Shown one piece after another: positions 10,667-21,739 of a DNA stretch of 64,000 nucleotides. A program made the translations under genes and the position numbers. The stretch spans positions 70,215,371 through 70,279,370 of the forward strand of contig NC_053393.1 of the NCBI RefSeq assembly GCF_905171765.1, given 5' to 3'. The notes beneath the pieces are model-generated. The model saw nothing but the letters and a program-made list of their open reading frames with translations, ran no database searches and was not told where the DNA came from. Source of the DNA: Bufo bufo. Lineage: Eukaryota; Chordata; Amphibia; Anura; Bufonidae. How positions within the stretch are numbered: the first letter of the stretch is position 1; every line of letters starts with the position of its first letter.

Positions 10667-11813
10667 ACTGCCTGTCCAATAAAAAAAGTTGCCACCTTGA
10701 TTTAACTAAGAAAATAGTTATGAGCCTCCTATTGGATAATTACTCCATGGGCGATTATCTTTCAGCTGGCAACAAGTTATTTAACCCCAACCGGTGCAAT
10801 GAATTGCTTCTCATTTCCTAAACAACCATGTCGAAAGACACATCTTGTGGTCATGGAAAAGATGTTAGTCTGTTTGAGAAGGGTCAAATTATTGGCAGGC
10901 ATCAAGCAGAGAAAACATCTAAGGAGATTGCAGAAACTACTAAAATTGGGTTAAGAATTGTCCAACGCACTATTAAAAACTGGAATAATAGTGGGGCCCT
11001 ATCGTATTCGAGGAAGAAATGTGGCTGGAAAAAAAATCCTGAATGATCGGCGATTACTTAAACATTTGGTGAAATCAAATCAAAGAAAAACAGTAGAACT
11101 CAGGGTTATGTTTAATAGTGAAAGTAAGAGCATTTCCACACGCACAATGCGAAGGGAACTCAAGGGATTGGGACTGAACAGCTGTGTAGCTGTAAGAAAA
11201 CCACTAATCAGTGAGGCAAACCAGAAAAAAAGGCTTCAATTTGCTAGGGAGCATTGGACATAAAGAGGGGCAGATGAAGTGATGCACCCATCATGCCTAG
11301 TGCCTACTGTACAAGCCTGTGGGGGCAGTGCTATGATCTGGGGTTGCTGCAGTTCGTCAGGTCTAGGTTCAGCAACAGTATGTGCTCCAAGAATGAGGTC
11401 AGCTGACTACCTGAACATACTGAATGACCAGGTTATTCCATCAATGGATTTTTTTCTTCCCTGATGGCACCGGCATATTCCAAGATGACAATGCCAGGAT
11501 TCATCGGGGTCAAATTGTGAAAGAGTGGTTCAGGGAGCATGAGACATTATTTCCACACATGGATTGGCCACCACAGAGTCCAGACCTTAACCCCTTTGAG
11601 AATCTTTGGGATGTGCTAGAGAAGGCTTTGCGCAGTGGTCAGACTTTACCATCATCAATGCAAGATCTTGGTAAAAAATGAATGCAACACTGGATGGAAA
11701 TAAACATTGCAGAAGCTTATCGAAACAAGCCACAGTGAATGCGTGCCGTAATCAAAGCTAAAGGCGGCCCAACAAAATATTTTTGGTGGCGACAATCTTT
11801 TTGGACGGGCAGT
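10667..11813 (+). mobile_element. Degenerate Tc1-type element (DD36E spacing)
   Basis: Imperfect inverted ends: ACTGCCTGTCCAA, then AGTTGCCACC, on the left, and on the right (minus strand) ACTGCCCGTCCAAAAAGA, then GTCGCCACC. The flanks are TA-rich. The enclosed transposase gene is broken in several places. Confidence 0.8.
10828..11790 (+). pseudogene. Tc1 transposase, frameshifted and internally deleted
   Basis: A cut-and-paste transposase remnant. The N-terminal helix-turn-helix half starts MSKDTSCGHGKDVSLFEKGQ and shifts frame near 11035. The second DNA-binding half follows (RTMRRELKGLGLNSC) and stops at about 11263. The region that should carry the first catalytic aspartate (SDES-like) is missing. 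The sequence resumes with CGGSAMIWGC, shifts again near 11455, and continues with FQDDNARIH (second D) and [11 protein letters not shown] (catalytic E). There are 36 residues between the second D and the E. A last stop interrupts the tail before AVIKAKGGPTKY. It cannot be active. Confidence 0.85.
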
Positions 11814-12382
11814 ATATTTTAGGTATCTGTTGATTGACAGCTCATCCTCCAGATCAACCCATACACATGCACGTTCAACTTGGCTGAGTGTGCATGTGTT
11901 TTCAATAGGGAGTAGGGAGTAATCTAGTGCCAGTGCACCTTTTGATGGTGGCTTACCTCCCTTTAGAACAAAAGGATCAGGCATATTGAAATTCAACATA
12001 CCTGATACTTTTTATTTTTACGACATCCATGAGTTGTGACACTCCAATACATGAAATCAGAGGTTTTGGAAGACATTTTAGTTTTTATGGCCACTACTAA
12101 AGGGGTTGTCCAATATTGGACATAGGGGGCATATCGCTAGGATATACCCCCAATGTCAGATAGGTGCAGGTCCTTAGACCAGAGCCCGCAAAGTGACAGA
12201 GGGCGCACCGCGCATGTGCAGCCATCCTCCATTCATTCCATTGGGAATGCCATTGCAGTCTCCATTACCACAGCCCTACATTAACAGAGAATCAGATGAA
12301 GATCTTATCAGCTGCATTCAGGATCATAATCCCTGACAAGCAGAGCAGAGAGGAGGATGAGGCAGATCTTTAGCTCAGTGTC
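11814..12382. other. Intergenic DNA with a short dispersed repeat
   Basis: No gene. From 12099 AAAGGGGTTGTCCAATATTG, followed by ATATACCCCCAATGTCAGAT, reads like a common amphibian dispersed repeat, limits uncertain. Confidence 0.4.
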
Positions 12383-12541
12383 ATGAAGTAACTTGTCCTT
12401 CTGTCCGATGAGAACAGGTTTTCTGTGTACTAATAGGATGGCGGCCATTTTATTTCTCCTAATGATTGCTCCCTGGACAAAATGAGCCATTATAACTAAT
12501 AAAAGGTATTTGGTTATATATTTATAATAAAGTAATATTTA

Positions 12542-13200
12542 AAGGCTATGTACACCTTTGGAGGCAATTTCTTTTATTATTGCATTGTACTCATTTTGAG
12601 CTAAAAAAAAAAATTTTTAATTATTCTTTATTAAAAAATATGGAGCCCTTTTTTCTGTACATAGCTGAGATGCCCTAGTAACTGCCTCTGGATTTTCTGT
12701 CTTTTCCATCAGTTGGAGAGCTGATGGGCTCCTTATCTCTGCTCTCTGACATTATAAACACACATTATAACTCAGTTTTTATCTTACTGATAAGAATGTG
12801 TCTTAAATAAGTGTTTATGTCCTCTAAGTATTTTAGAAATAAGGGGGTAATTTTTAAATATGGTGTGAAGTAGAACTGGCTTAGTTGCCCATAGCAACCA
12901 ATCAGATTCCTCGTTCCATTTTCCAAAGGAGCTGTCAAAAATGAAAGGTGGAATCTGATTGGTTGCTATGGGCAACTAAGACATTTCTATTTTACACCAG
13001 TTTGATAAATGGCCCCCAAGGTTTATTAGATGACTGGCACAAAATGAAGTGAATGTACCAGTTACATAGAAAAACAGTTAAATCTTTGTGACAGAACGGT
13101 TCAATATAAAGAAAAAAGTTAATTGAAATTATGATTTTTTGCCAAAAATGAGTAAAATGCAACCAAACAAAAATTGCCTCCGAAAGGTTTACAAAGCCTT
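12542..13200. mobile_element. TA-duplicating MITE nested in copy B
   Basis: 659 bp. The ends AAGGCTATGTACACCTTTGG and (minus strand) AAGGCTTTGTAAACCTTTCG are inverted repeats, with TA on both sides. The uninterrupted paralogue at about 6770 shows a single TA, so the boundaries are exact. TA duplication points to a Tc1/mariner-type source transposase. Confidence 0.85.
12843..13017. mobile_element. Palindromic MITE, copy 2, nested
   Basis: Same family as 10214-10383: arms with TAGAACTGGCTTAGTTGCCC and ACACCAGTTTGATAAAT. It lies wholly inside the TA MITE 12542-13200, so it is a third nesting level. Confidence 0.75.
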
Positions 13201-13241
13201 TAGGTATTTTCATTTTCTTAATTCCTGGAGAACCCCTTTAA

Positions 13242-13939
13242 AGGGTTTCTACCACCAGAAATACTGTTATGTAGCTGAGTGACATTAGCGATGCGCCAAT
13301 GTCAGCACTACATAACAGTATGTTTCTAACATTAGTCCCTGCAGCCGTTTTTGTTAAAAAAGCACTTTTATTATATGCTAATGAGCCTCTAGGTGCTATG
13401 TGGGCGTAAAATCAGCACGCTTTATCCCGCCCAGGTCCAGTGTTGATGCCACTGTTCCCTGCATCGTTGGCGAAATCCCGCACCTGCGCCGTTCACTTCT
13501 GTCTTCGGCGCAGGCGCAGTGAGTGAAGGCCGCTCTCCTGATGCCGGCTTCCTCACTGTGACGTAGTCGGCGCAAGCGCAGTGAGGAATACGGCACCAGG
13601 ATCGCATCATTCACTCACTGCGCCTGCGCCAAAGACAGGAGTGAACGGCGCAGGCGCGGGATTAAGTCAACGATGCAGGGAACAGTGGCATCAATCAAGA
13701 GGAGCTGGGCGGGCACAACACTGGACCTGGGCGGGATAAAGCGTGAGTGGACGGAGCCTCTAGGTGCTGATTTTACGCCCACATAGCACCTAGAGGCTCA
13801 TTAGCATATAATAAAAGTGCTTTTTTAACAAAAACGGCTAAAGGGACTAATGTTAGAAACATACTGTTATGTAGTGCTGACATTGGCGCATCGCTATATC
13901 AGTCAGCTACATAACGGTATTTCTGGTGGTAGAAACCCT
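13242..13939. mobile_element. TTAA-flanked element with long inverted ends
   Basis: 698 bp. Inverted ends of roughly 180 bp begin AGGGTTTCTACCACCAGAAA. TTAA precedes at 13238-13241 and follows at 13940-13943. Inside is a GC-rich region with GCGCAGGCGCAGTGAG-like words repeated in both orientations. TTAA duplication suggests a Kolobok or piggyBac-type source. No coding capacity. Confidence 0.82.
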
Positions 13940-13943
13940 TTAA

Positions 13944-14518
13944 GGTATTTCATAGCACCTACTTATACAATGACTGGCACAACGTTAGCACATTATATCT
14001 GTTGAGTGCCAATTGTTATAGATCAACAGTAAACAGTGTGCAAGTAGGCGACCTGGTGGTCTGTGCCCTGAATGTTCAGATCCTGGAGAATCTGGGTCAC
14101 AACGTCATAAAATAGCGGTTCACGCTTAATGTCTCCATGTTGGAGGCCTGGAATCAGCAGGGGAAGGAAACAAGACTGGTATTAGGAGCACTTAGTATTG
14201 CTCATGTAAATGTAAGCACGCTAATGAAGTCATTTGTAATTTTCTGCTGAGATTATAACAAAACTCAATTAAATTGTATTTTTTCTTGACATTTTTTTTT
14301 TACTTCAAATACCAGATGTTTGGGTTCGATGAACAGAAGAAAAGAAAATTACAAGTAATTTACATTGGAAGAGACCTCTTAACAAGCTCTCCTAAAATAG
14401 CTAATGAGTGTTATTATCTATGTCTACTTAGACTGAGCTTGTTATCTTATTATAGGTTTCCAAAATGTAACTTTCTTCTATCAGAAAACTTAATAAATCG
14501 AATTCAAGAGATTATGTC
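13944..14518. other. Unassigned intergenic DNA
   Basis: Nothing recognised. Confidence 0.4.
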
Positions 14519-14751
14519 TAGGGATGAGCGAATCGACCACTTGGAACCGAACCCGAGTTAGAGAAATGTTTTTTTACAGTGCAAATTAATTTATGACGTT
14601 ATTGCGCGAAGTCTCGCGAGCAATAACTTCGGCTCATCGCAGCCAATACATTCTAATACTGTACGGAGCTTCTGCTCCATACAGTATTAGAACAAAGTTT
14701 TATGCGAATCGACTTCAGATGTTTCATCCGAAGTCGATTCGCTCATCCCTA
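14519..14751. mobile_element. Foldback hAT-type MITE, second family member
   Basis: 233 bp. TAGGGATGAGCGAATCGA at the left mirrors TCGATTCGCTCATCCCTA at the right. The flanks ATTATGTC and GTTATGTT agree at 6 of 8 positions, an eroded 8-bp duplication. An internal hairpin TACGGAGCTTCTGCTCC lies between TACTGTA-like arms. Confidence 0.75.
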
Positions 14752-15504
14752 GTTATGTTGCATGCAGATGGGGCAGAAGCCATATTGACTGCGCCTCCGA
14801 CATGGGTTCACAAACTTTCATACAAACAAATGGTTAATCCAGGGATGTAGTTATATGGGACTCAGAGGTATCAGTCACATCCAGGCCCTGGTTCTATGAG
14901 TTGGCCCACAGTTCTTCCTGCCATGTAAACAGACCTCCCAAGTGTCCCTATTTTGGATCCAAGTCCCTCTGTCCCTCTTTTTGATCTGAGGTAAAGATTT
15001 GCATTGTTACATTTACAATATTGATCAAGAAAGTGTTTGTCTGGTTCCTTTCTGTATATTATACCCCGCCTTGTATATTAGTTTATTATTTGAATCAATT
15101 TGGATTTTAGAAATTTTTATATTCAGATAATTTTTGCGCTTTTGTGAGCTAAGAAAACCAATAAAGTGTATAAATATGCAGGAAAAATGGACTTTCATAC
15201 AATGAACCATAAGTGTCCCTCTCTCACCGTCCAAAAAGTTGAGAGGTATAATGTAAGAAGATACAGAAGACAGTAGAGGCACATGGCAGGTTAGGGGCCT
15301 GTTAAAGATTTTGCATTGGGGGCCAGGATTAAAGGGTCAGTGTTAATTGGTATCTCATTAGAGTATTGAGATCATTCATACTGCTCCTCTTTATGTTCTA
15401 CAAACCAGAATAATGGACCAGTTACTGGAAAGGACTAGCAAACATGGAGGTAAAGTCTGTCCATCAGGAGTATTCACATACACAACTTAAGACGGCACTT
15501 CAAA
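14752..15504. repeat. Intergenic DNA, including a CCTCCCAA-type repeat
   Basis: No gene. Between about 14933 and 15249 the ends CCTCCCAAGTGTCCC and (minus strand) TACCTCTCAACTTTTTGG look like eroded inverted ends of a dispersed repeat. The limits and family are uncertain. Confidence 0.4.
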
Positions 15505-15611
15505 ATATGCAGTATTCACATAAAAATCTTTATTTATTCAGCCCAAAAAGTTAGTGTACAGTATTATAGAAATTTTTGGGCTTAGGAGGCATGTAGCCCT
15601 TTGTCAAGCTG
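15505..15611 (-). mobile_element. Probable 3' tail of a Penelope-like element
   Basis: On the minus strand: a stem-loop CTTGACAAAGGGC then GCCTCCTAAGCCC, followed by AATAAATAAAG and ATTTTGAAGTGCCG. The same order (CTTGAGAAAG stem, AATAAAG, ATTTGGAGTGCTGCC) occurs at the 3' end of the Penelope-like element at 36779-36870. A tail only, no coding part. Confidence 0.55.
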
Positions 15612-15796
15612 GTGTATACAAAAGATAACGGTGATATGTTACAATTAATTCATGATTTCCATACAAAAGATATCAAGTGGACATGATAGATATACAAGTT
15701 AAATATACAGTTGAAACCAGCTTGTGAAAGGATATCGAAAACGTTTGACCCAAGTCATACAGTTTAAGGGCAATGGTACCAAATATTAATGAAATA
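15612..15796. other. Unassigned
   Basis: Nothing recognised. Confidence 0.3.
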
Positions 15797-16345
15797 CACT
15801 GATAGCAACACCGCAGGAGAAATGCTAGCACAGGCTTCCAGTATCCGTAGTTTCAGGTGCTGCACATCTCGTATCTTCACAGCATAGACGATTGCCTTCA
15901 GATGGTACGAGATGTGCAGCACCTGAAACTACGGATACTGTAAGCCTGTGCTAGCATTTCTCCTGCGGTGTTGCTATCAGTGTGTGAAGAGTGGGAGAAG
16001 AGGGTTGCATTGACAATCCAACACAATGGGCAGCACATTGAACACATTTTATAAGTGGTCAGAAACTTGTAAATAACTCATGAAAGAATAAAGTTACGTT
16101 AAAACCAAGCACATCATTGTTTTTCTTGTAAAATTCCCAATAAGTTTGATGTGTCACATGACCCTGTTCCTATTGAAAAAACAAAAGTTGGATTCAAAAT
16201 GGCCGACTTCAAAATGGCCACCATGGTCACCACCCATCTTGAAAAGTTTCCCCCCTCACATATACTAATGTGCCACAAACAGGAAGTTAATATCACTAAC
16301 CATTCCCATTTTATTAAGGTGTATCCATATAAATGGCCCACCCTG
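15797..16345 (+). mobile_element. Mariner-like derivative with inverted duplication
   Basis: The right end is GGTGTATCCATATAAATGG followed by CCCACCCTG and TA, the same end as the complete copy at 27497-27998. The left end is replaced by an inverted copy of the transposase tail: 15797-15875 mirrors 15905-15983, leaving a 29-bp spacer. The element has lost its left terminal repeat. Confidence 0.75.
15930..16054 (+). pseudogene. Transposase C-terminal fragment of mariner/IS630 type
   Basis: About 41 codons, ending CEEWEKRVALTIQHNGQHIE then HIL and a stop, which I read as the tail of an IS630/mariner-superfamily transposase. No catalytic region remains. The same tail occurs on the minus strand at 27786-27950. 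Confidence 0.6.
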
Positions 16346-17153
16346 TACAATATATATAATATTTGAAAGGACACGATTTATATTGTGATAATACCCGCTT
16401 GATAATTAGCACATTATTATAACTGGCACATGGTAGTGGTAGTGCAGTGGCTGAGTTTGAGATGGCCCCAACGTTACAGTGGATCCCCCGGACACAGTCG
16501 AGGTGTTGCTACATGTTGCTCCTCTCCAGAAGGGATGGTAAGATGTGGTGCACCCCAATGGGGAATAAGTCCGGAGAGTCAGGCTCTACAGTAAACCAGT
16601 GAGCTTCTTTACTGGAGGAATTCAGGTGCGAAACAACACAGACGAGGCATAGGACTGGCTGCTCCAGTCTCCTTCCTGGCAGAAGAAGGGTTTGATGCTG
16701 AGGAAAGGACTGAGCTAGCTGATCTAGCTAGTCTGGCAGAGTCTCCTCTTCTAAGTATTGATCTCTCTCTACAGAACACTAGGGGCCATGACTGCTCTCC
16801 TTATATACAGTGTTTGACTGAACTAGAACCTTGGAGTGGAGAAACTTAGCACAAATAATTACAAAGTTATGATTCCTCATCTCTCATAGACTTGCATTAG
16901 AGCTTCAAAAATGATACAGCAGTTTTTTCCCCACAAGAGACCAGAGCTAAACCAGACATTCAAAAGGTCAGTATGTCTAATTTTGGTGGTAAACAAGTCT
17001 GGCTTTTTACCTCTAAAACATGCTCTTCTTTAAACTTTATGGTAACTATGGAAAATTACCAGCTTCTCATTATTAGCTAGAGAGTCCCAAAAGTGTCTCA
17101 GTATTCATTAACCCTTTCCACAGTGCTTTGCAAATACAGTGCAAATGAACAGG
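16346..17153. other. Intergenic DNA with LTR-like texture
   Basis: No gene. TTATATACAGTG at about 16800 and the antisense layout resemble an old minus-strand LTR, but no ends, polypurine tract or duplicated flanks were found. Confidence 0.35.
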
Positions 17154-17239
17154 CAGTGGCGTGCCTAAGGTGTTTGGCACCTGGGGTGGGTCCTTTCTTT
17201 GGCACCCGCCACCCCCCACCTCAATACTTAAAAAAATTG

Positions 17240-17935
17240 TTCCCCCTCACAGTAGTAATGCCCTGATTGTACAACATTCACAGTAGTTATGTCCAGATAT
17301 GTGCCCCCTAATAATATCCACATTGTGCCCCCTCACAGTAGTTATGCCCACACTGTGCACCCACACAGTATTTATACCCTCATTGTACAACCTTTACAGT
17401 AGTTATGCCCACATTGTGCCCCCCTCAAAGTACTTATCCCTTCATTGTGCCCCCTTCACAGTAGCTATGCCCTCATTGTGCTCCCCTTACAGTAGTTATG
17501 CCCTCTCTGTGCCTCTTTCACAGTAGTAATGTCCTATCTGTGCCCCCTTCACAGTAGTAATGCCCTCTTTGTGCCCCCTCACAGTAGTTATGCCCTCTCT
17601 GTGCCCCTTCAGAGTAGTTATGGCCTCACTGTGTCCCCATAAGTTATGCCCCTTCACAGTAGTAATGCCCTCTGTGTCCCCCTTCATAGTAGTAATGCCC
17701 TCTGTGCCCTTCACAGTAGTAATGCTCTATGTGCCCTTTTCATATTAGTAATGCCCTCTGTGCCACCTTCGCAGTAGTAATGCCCACTCTGTGCCTCATA
17801 ACAGTTAAACCCCTTGACAGTAGTAATGCCCTCTGTGCCCCCTTCACAATAGTAATACCCTCTTCATAATGCCCTCTGTGCCCCCTAAACAGTAGTAATG
17901 CCCTCTCTGCCCCTTCACAGTAGTAATGTCCATCT
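17240..17935. repeat. Minisatellite, about 28-31 bp units
   Basis: More than 20 imperfect units of the type CACAGTAGTTATGCCCTC then TGTGCCCCCT. Length varies by a few bases per unit. Confidence 0.9.
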
Positions 17936-18149
17936 ACCATAGTCATCTGTATCGCCATCCTCAGGACAGCGATACAGATGGATGCTGCCGGGCAGGGGAG
18001 AGGCGTCTCCCTTACCATTCCTCTGATAGGCTGCAGGCACAGAGCCGTACAGTGTGGGACATAGGCCGGAAGAGGCCTATATCGCATCGCTGCCAGCCTG
18101 ATGGAGGTAAGTATGTGAGTTTATTTTTTTTATATGGTACAATACAGGA

Positions 18150-19300
18150 GAGGAGCGCTATGGGAGCACTGTGGGGGCACTTGTTACAGGCACATGATTG
18201 GGGGGCACTTGTTACTGGCACATGATTGGAGGGGCACTTCTTACTGGCACATTATTGGGGGGCACTGTGGGTGCACTTCTTACTGGCACATTATTAGGTG
18301 GAATCTATGGGGCACTTCTTACTGGCACGGTATTGTGGGGCACTATGGGGGCATCTACTGAAGCCACAAAGAAGGGGTATTTTATGTGGGGGAACTATGG
18401 GGGAATGAGAAGGGGGAGAGAAACACTATGGGGGCATCTACTGAGGCCACAAAGAAGGGGTATTTTATATGGGGGGCTCTGTATAGGGGCATTTTATACT
18501 GGGACACATTATGGTGGGTACTATGGGGAAGGGGGAGAGGGGTACTATGGGGTCATCTACGAGGGGCACTAAGAAGGGGTATTTTATACTTACAAATTAT
18601 GGGGGATACTGAGTGCATCTACTGGGGCACTCACTATATATGGGGCATTTCATACTGGTACATTATGTGGGGCACTAGGACGAAGGGGGGAGAGGAGCAT
18701 TATGGCGGCATTCACTGGGGGCACTATATAGGGGTATTTTATACTAGCACATTATGGGGGCACTATGGGGACATTAGCTCAAGTGGGGGCATTAAAAGGG
18801 GGTGTTTTTTGCACTGGCACACGTTATAAGGGGGCATTTTTGTACTGCCACATTATAAGGAGAATTATTACTACTGAGTGGCATTATGGTTGGCTTTATT
18901 ACTACTGGGGGTATATGGGGAACATGATTACTAGTATGGGCACTATGGGAGCATTATTACTTCTGGGACACAGTAGGGACATGTTGTGGGCACTGTTGGA
19001 GAACTATTACTACCATGCGTGCTCTAGCAGAGAATTATTACTATTGGTGGGACTTTTGGGAGTACTATTACTGTGGGGGCACCCTGGCACAGTATCAGCT
19101 TACCACAATTATTTTTGGGGGACGTTATGTTTACACTATTAACTATTGGTGTCAGGGACACTATTTGCTGGGCACAGTTATTTTAGGACACTACGTGCTA
19201 ATAATTATTGAAGGGCACTATCTGCATGGTACTGGTATTATCAGGGGGTCTATCTGTTTCTGCAGTATAATATCGGGGACCACAGTGGTACAGTATTGGG
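18150..19300. repeat. Irregular GGGGCA/CACATTAT repeat tract
   Basis: A long run of degenerate units built on GGGGGCACTT, TTACTGGCACATTAT and ACTATGGGGG. Strong G on the plus strand and no fixed period. Confidence 0.85.
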
Positions 19301-19310
19301 GGTGGTAGGA

Positions 19311-19498
19311 GGATTTGTCCAGAAGATGGGAGGATGATGGAAAGTAGTGAACTAAGATTTTTTTTGTCAAACTGCAGAGACGAGAAATGGCTGAAAATAG
19401 TGGTCGGGTGTGAAGGTCTGAAAGGAGAAGATGTGGAAAGAGAACATTTACATAAAAGGAGTCGTTACTAGATGTAAGAGGTATGTGGCGCTGTATTA
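19311..19498. other. Unassigned
   Basis: Nothing recognised. Confidence 0.3.
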
Positions 19499-19712
19499 GG
19501 GTCCATTCTCACGTCCGGAACGGGTGCGGACCCATTAAAAAAAATAGAACATGTCCTATTCTTGTCCGCAGACATGGACAAGAAAAGGCATTTCTATTAT
19601 AGTGCCGGCGATGTGCGGTCCGCAAAATGCGGAATGCACATGGCCGGTGTCCGTGTTTTACGGATCCACAATTTGCAGACCGCAAAACAGTTGCAGAAGT
19701 GTGAATGGACCC
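19499..19712. mobile_element. MITE with TTA target duplication (Harbinger-type)
   Basis: Ends GGGTCCATTCTCACGTCCG and (minus strand) GGGTCCATTCACACTTCTG are inverted repeats. TTA is duplicated at 19496-19498 and 19713-19715. The inside is rich in CGGACC/GCGGTCCGC words. No coding capacity. Confidence 0.85.
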
Positions 19713-19860
19713 TTACCCTGTATGTTTTGTAGTGATAAACGTAATGTTGGGAGGGAAGGGGTTAGGTTGAGAATTTGGTATGGGGGGCGGGGCTGCAGGC
19801 TCTTCCCACACTGGCCGACAGCGCCCCACCTCGCGCAACATTTTGTCTCAACAATTTTTC

Positions 19861-20016
19861 TAATGATAGGCTATGGTGTCGCACTGCAACATGTGACATG
19901 CTGCGACTGCGACACGAAAGTTGCAAAAAATCCATTCAAGATGGATTTTTCTGTGACTGTCGCGTCGCAGTCGCAGCATGTCACATGTCGCAGTGCAACA
20001 CCGTAGACTATCATTA
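19861..20016. repeat. Palindrome, about 60-bp arms
   Basis: TAATGATAGGCTATGGTGTC onwards is mirrored by the stretch ending in CGTAGACTATCATTA, with an AT-rich centre around 19930. Probably the core of a MITE whose right end is the GTAGCCCTAGCCTAAAG near 20116. Confidence 0.7.
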
Positions 20017-20109
20017 TTAAAATTGTCGTGCAACATTAATGTCGTCCGACACATGTAGCAGTGTAGTTGTGCCCTATGTGTCGTGCGACTTATTGTCGTC
20101 GTGTAGCCC

Positions 20110-20479
20110 TAGCCTAAAGCTGACCTACAGCAATGGAGAAAAATGGCTGGATTGTTATGGACACCTGAAGTAAAACTGTGTGTATGTGGAGACTAAGGGC
20201 CTGCAAGCTTCTATTGGCTGATAAGGGACATGTGACCATGTGTATGGCAGTTGGGTTATAAAGAGAAAGACTTGCAGGCTTGTATTGGCTAATGGAGGTC
20301 ATTTTTTGGTAATATCTCAGGAACGGTACGTCCTAGAGAGCTGTGACCCCCACAAGATTTATTTCCAGGTAGCAAGGGATATGTATACCAAGTTTCGTTG
20401 AAATCAATGGTTGCATTTTTGAGTGATCGCGGAACAGACATACATACATATATAAGTCCTTCTTTATATATATGGATGA
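20110..20479 (-). mobile_element. 5' end of a second Helitron, head-to-tail with the next
   Basis: Nearly the same as the 5' part of the neighbouring Helitron (28090-28230 plus 28600-28785). Reading the minus strand, it starts TCCATATATATAAAGAAGG directly after the CTAG end of that element. The remainder is lost at about 20110. Confidence 0.6.
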
Positions 20480-20559
20480 CTAGCAGAAGGACCCGGCTTT
20501 GCACGGGTATATTTCATCTATTTAATTTAATGTTTGTGTGTGTCGTTAAAAGATATCCA

Positions 20560-21007
20560 CAGTATCCACAATAACAGTGACATCTACAGTACCCCTCCCC
20601 TTCAACAGTGACATCCACAGCGGCCTGCCCCCTTAACAGTAACATCCACAGCGCCCTCCCCTTTAACAGTGACCTCCGCAGCGGCCGCCTGTTTATTAGT
20701 GACCTCAACAGTACCCCGTCTCGTTAACAGTGATTTCCACAATAACCGCCCCTTAACAGTGATCTGTACAGAACTCTGTTCCCTTAAAATGTGACCTCCA
20801 CAACACCCCGCCCCCTTAACAGTGACCTCTACAGCACCCCACCCCTTAACACTGACCTCTATAGCGGACCGCCCCCTTAACTGTGACCTCCACAGTTCCC
20901 TGTCCCCTTAACAGAGACGTCCACTGCGGCCGCCCCTTTACCAGTGACCTTCACAGCATACCGCCCCCTTATCAGTGACCTCCACAGCAGCCCACCCGTT
21001 TAACAGG
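20560..21007. repeat. Minisatellite CCCCCTTAACAGTGACCTCCACAG
   Basis: About 17 imperfect units of 25-27 bp on the pattern CCCTTAACAGTGACCTCCAC. The array is interrupted by the LTR at 21008 and resumes at 23671-23910, then as fragments at 24238-24300 and 24705-24770. Confidence 0.9.
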
Positions 21008-21739
21008 TGCAGTGACCAGGCACGGGTACGCTGACGCCACTTATGCAGTGGGCCAGGATACGGGTGGATAATAGTCTGTATTTGTTTGTGACGCCAATTG
21101 CAGCATGCGCAGGGTACTACCCCAGGGCCCTTCCAAGGTGTTATAACGCACGTCCCAGGTTAGGAATGCCAGAGTGGTGTAATGGCCTATAATGTCTCTA
21201 TAGGGTGGTGATAATTGTGTCAACGATGTCTCCTACCTGGGTACGGCTGGACTCCTGGCTCACTTGCAATAAATTTGATTGTATTGATAGCAGGAGTAAT
21301 AGAGGAATTTTGCAGCAGAAATGATGTCCAGACCTTTAGATGAAGTTCAAGCGTTTCTTTACTGAAGATAACTTGTATCCAAGCAGTATACAGCTTTTGT
21401 CTCTGGTCCCAGCAGGTTTTGGCAATCATTGGCAGGAATAAATGCTTCTGCTTAATATGTGGGGAGCTTGCAGGATAGGACGTCTGCTTGGTAGCTCTGT
21501 AACTGTGGCAGGAATTAATCTTCTGCACTTTTCAGTAACTTCTGCTGTATGGGGACAGACTAGCTGAGGAGGAATGGCGTCTCCTAGGTCACTGGACTTA
21601 ACTCTCAGATGAGTTCTCAGGGGATGCTTTCTTCCTGGAACTCTGGAGGTTGTCTGTGGCTTTCTTCATCCAGCTGAGGCTGAAGGAGCTCAGGCTGGGA
21701 ATATGATCAGGTCTCAGCCCAGACAAGATCCTTGCTGTA

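Larger units (their letters stand above)
12383..13240. repeat. Dispersed repeat, copy B, split by a MITE
   Basis: Aligns with 6600-6809. The alignment breaks exactly at TA (12540-12541) and resumes at TA (13201-13202), ending GAACCCCTTTAA. Confidence 0.75.
17154..19310. repeat. Minisatellite-rich block with a hAT-like left end
   Basis: It begins CAGTGGCGTGCCTAAGGTG, similar to the CAGTGGCGTAGG end of the hAT-like element at 46224. It also shares the internal words ATCGCATCGCTG and ATGGAGGTAAGTA (18088-18115) with that element (46982-47008). I could not find the right end. All long frames through this block are artefacts of the tandem units. Confidence 0.5.

Noticed and set aside
16440..17130. 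Minus-strand LTR
   Set aside because: A TATA-like word and similar composition, but no alignment to the 1.1-kb LTR and no ends.
17299..19308. Several open frames of 60-150 codons with Cys/Leu or Tyr/Gly-rich repeats
   Set aside because: They follow the minisatellite period in several frames and both strands, with no start context or domain.
19551..20006. 151-codon frame
   Set aside because: It spans the Harbinger-type MITE and the palindrome at 19861; not a gene.
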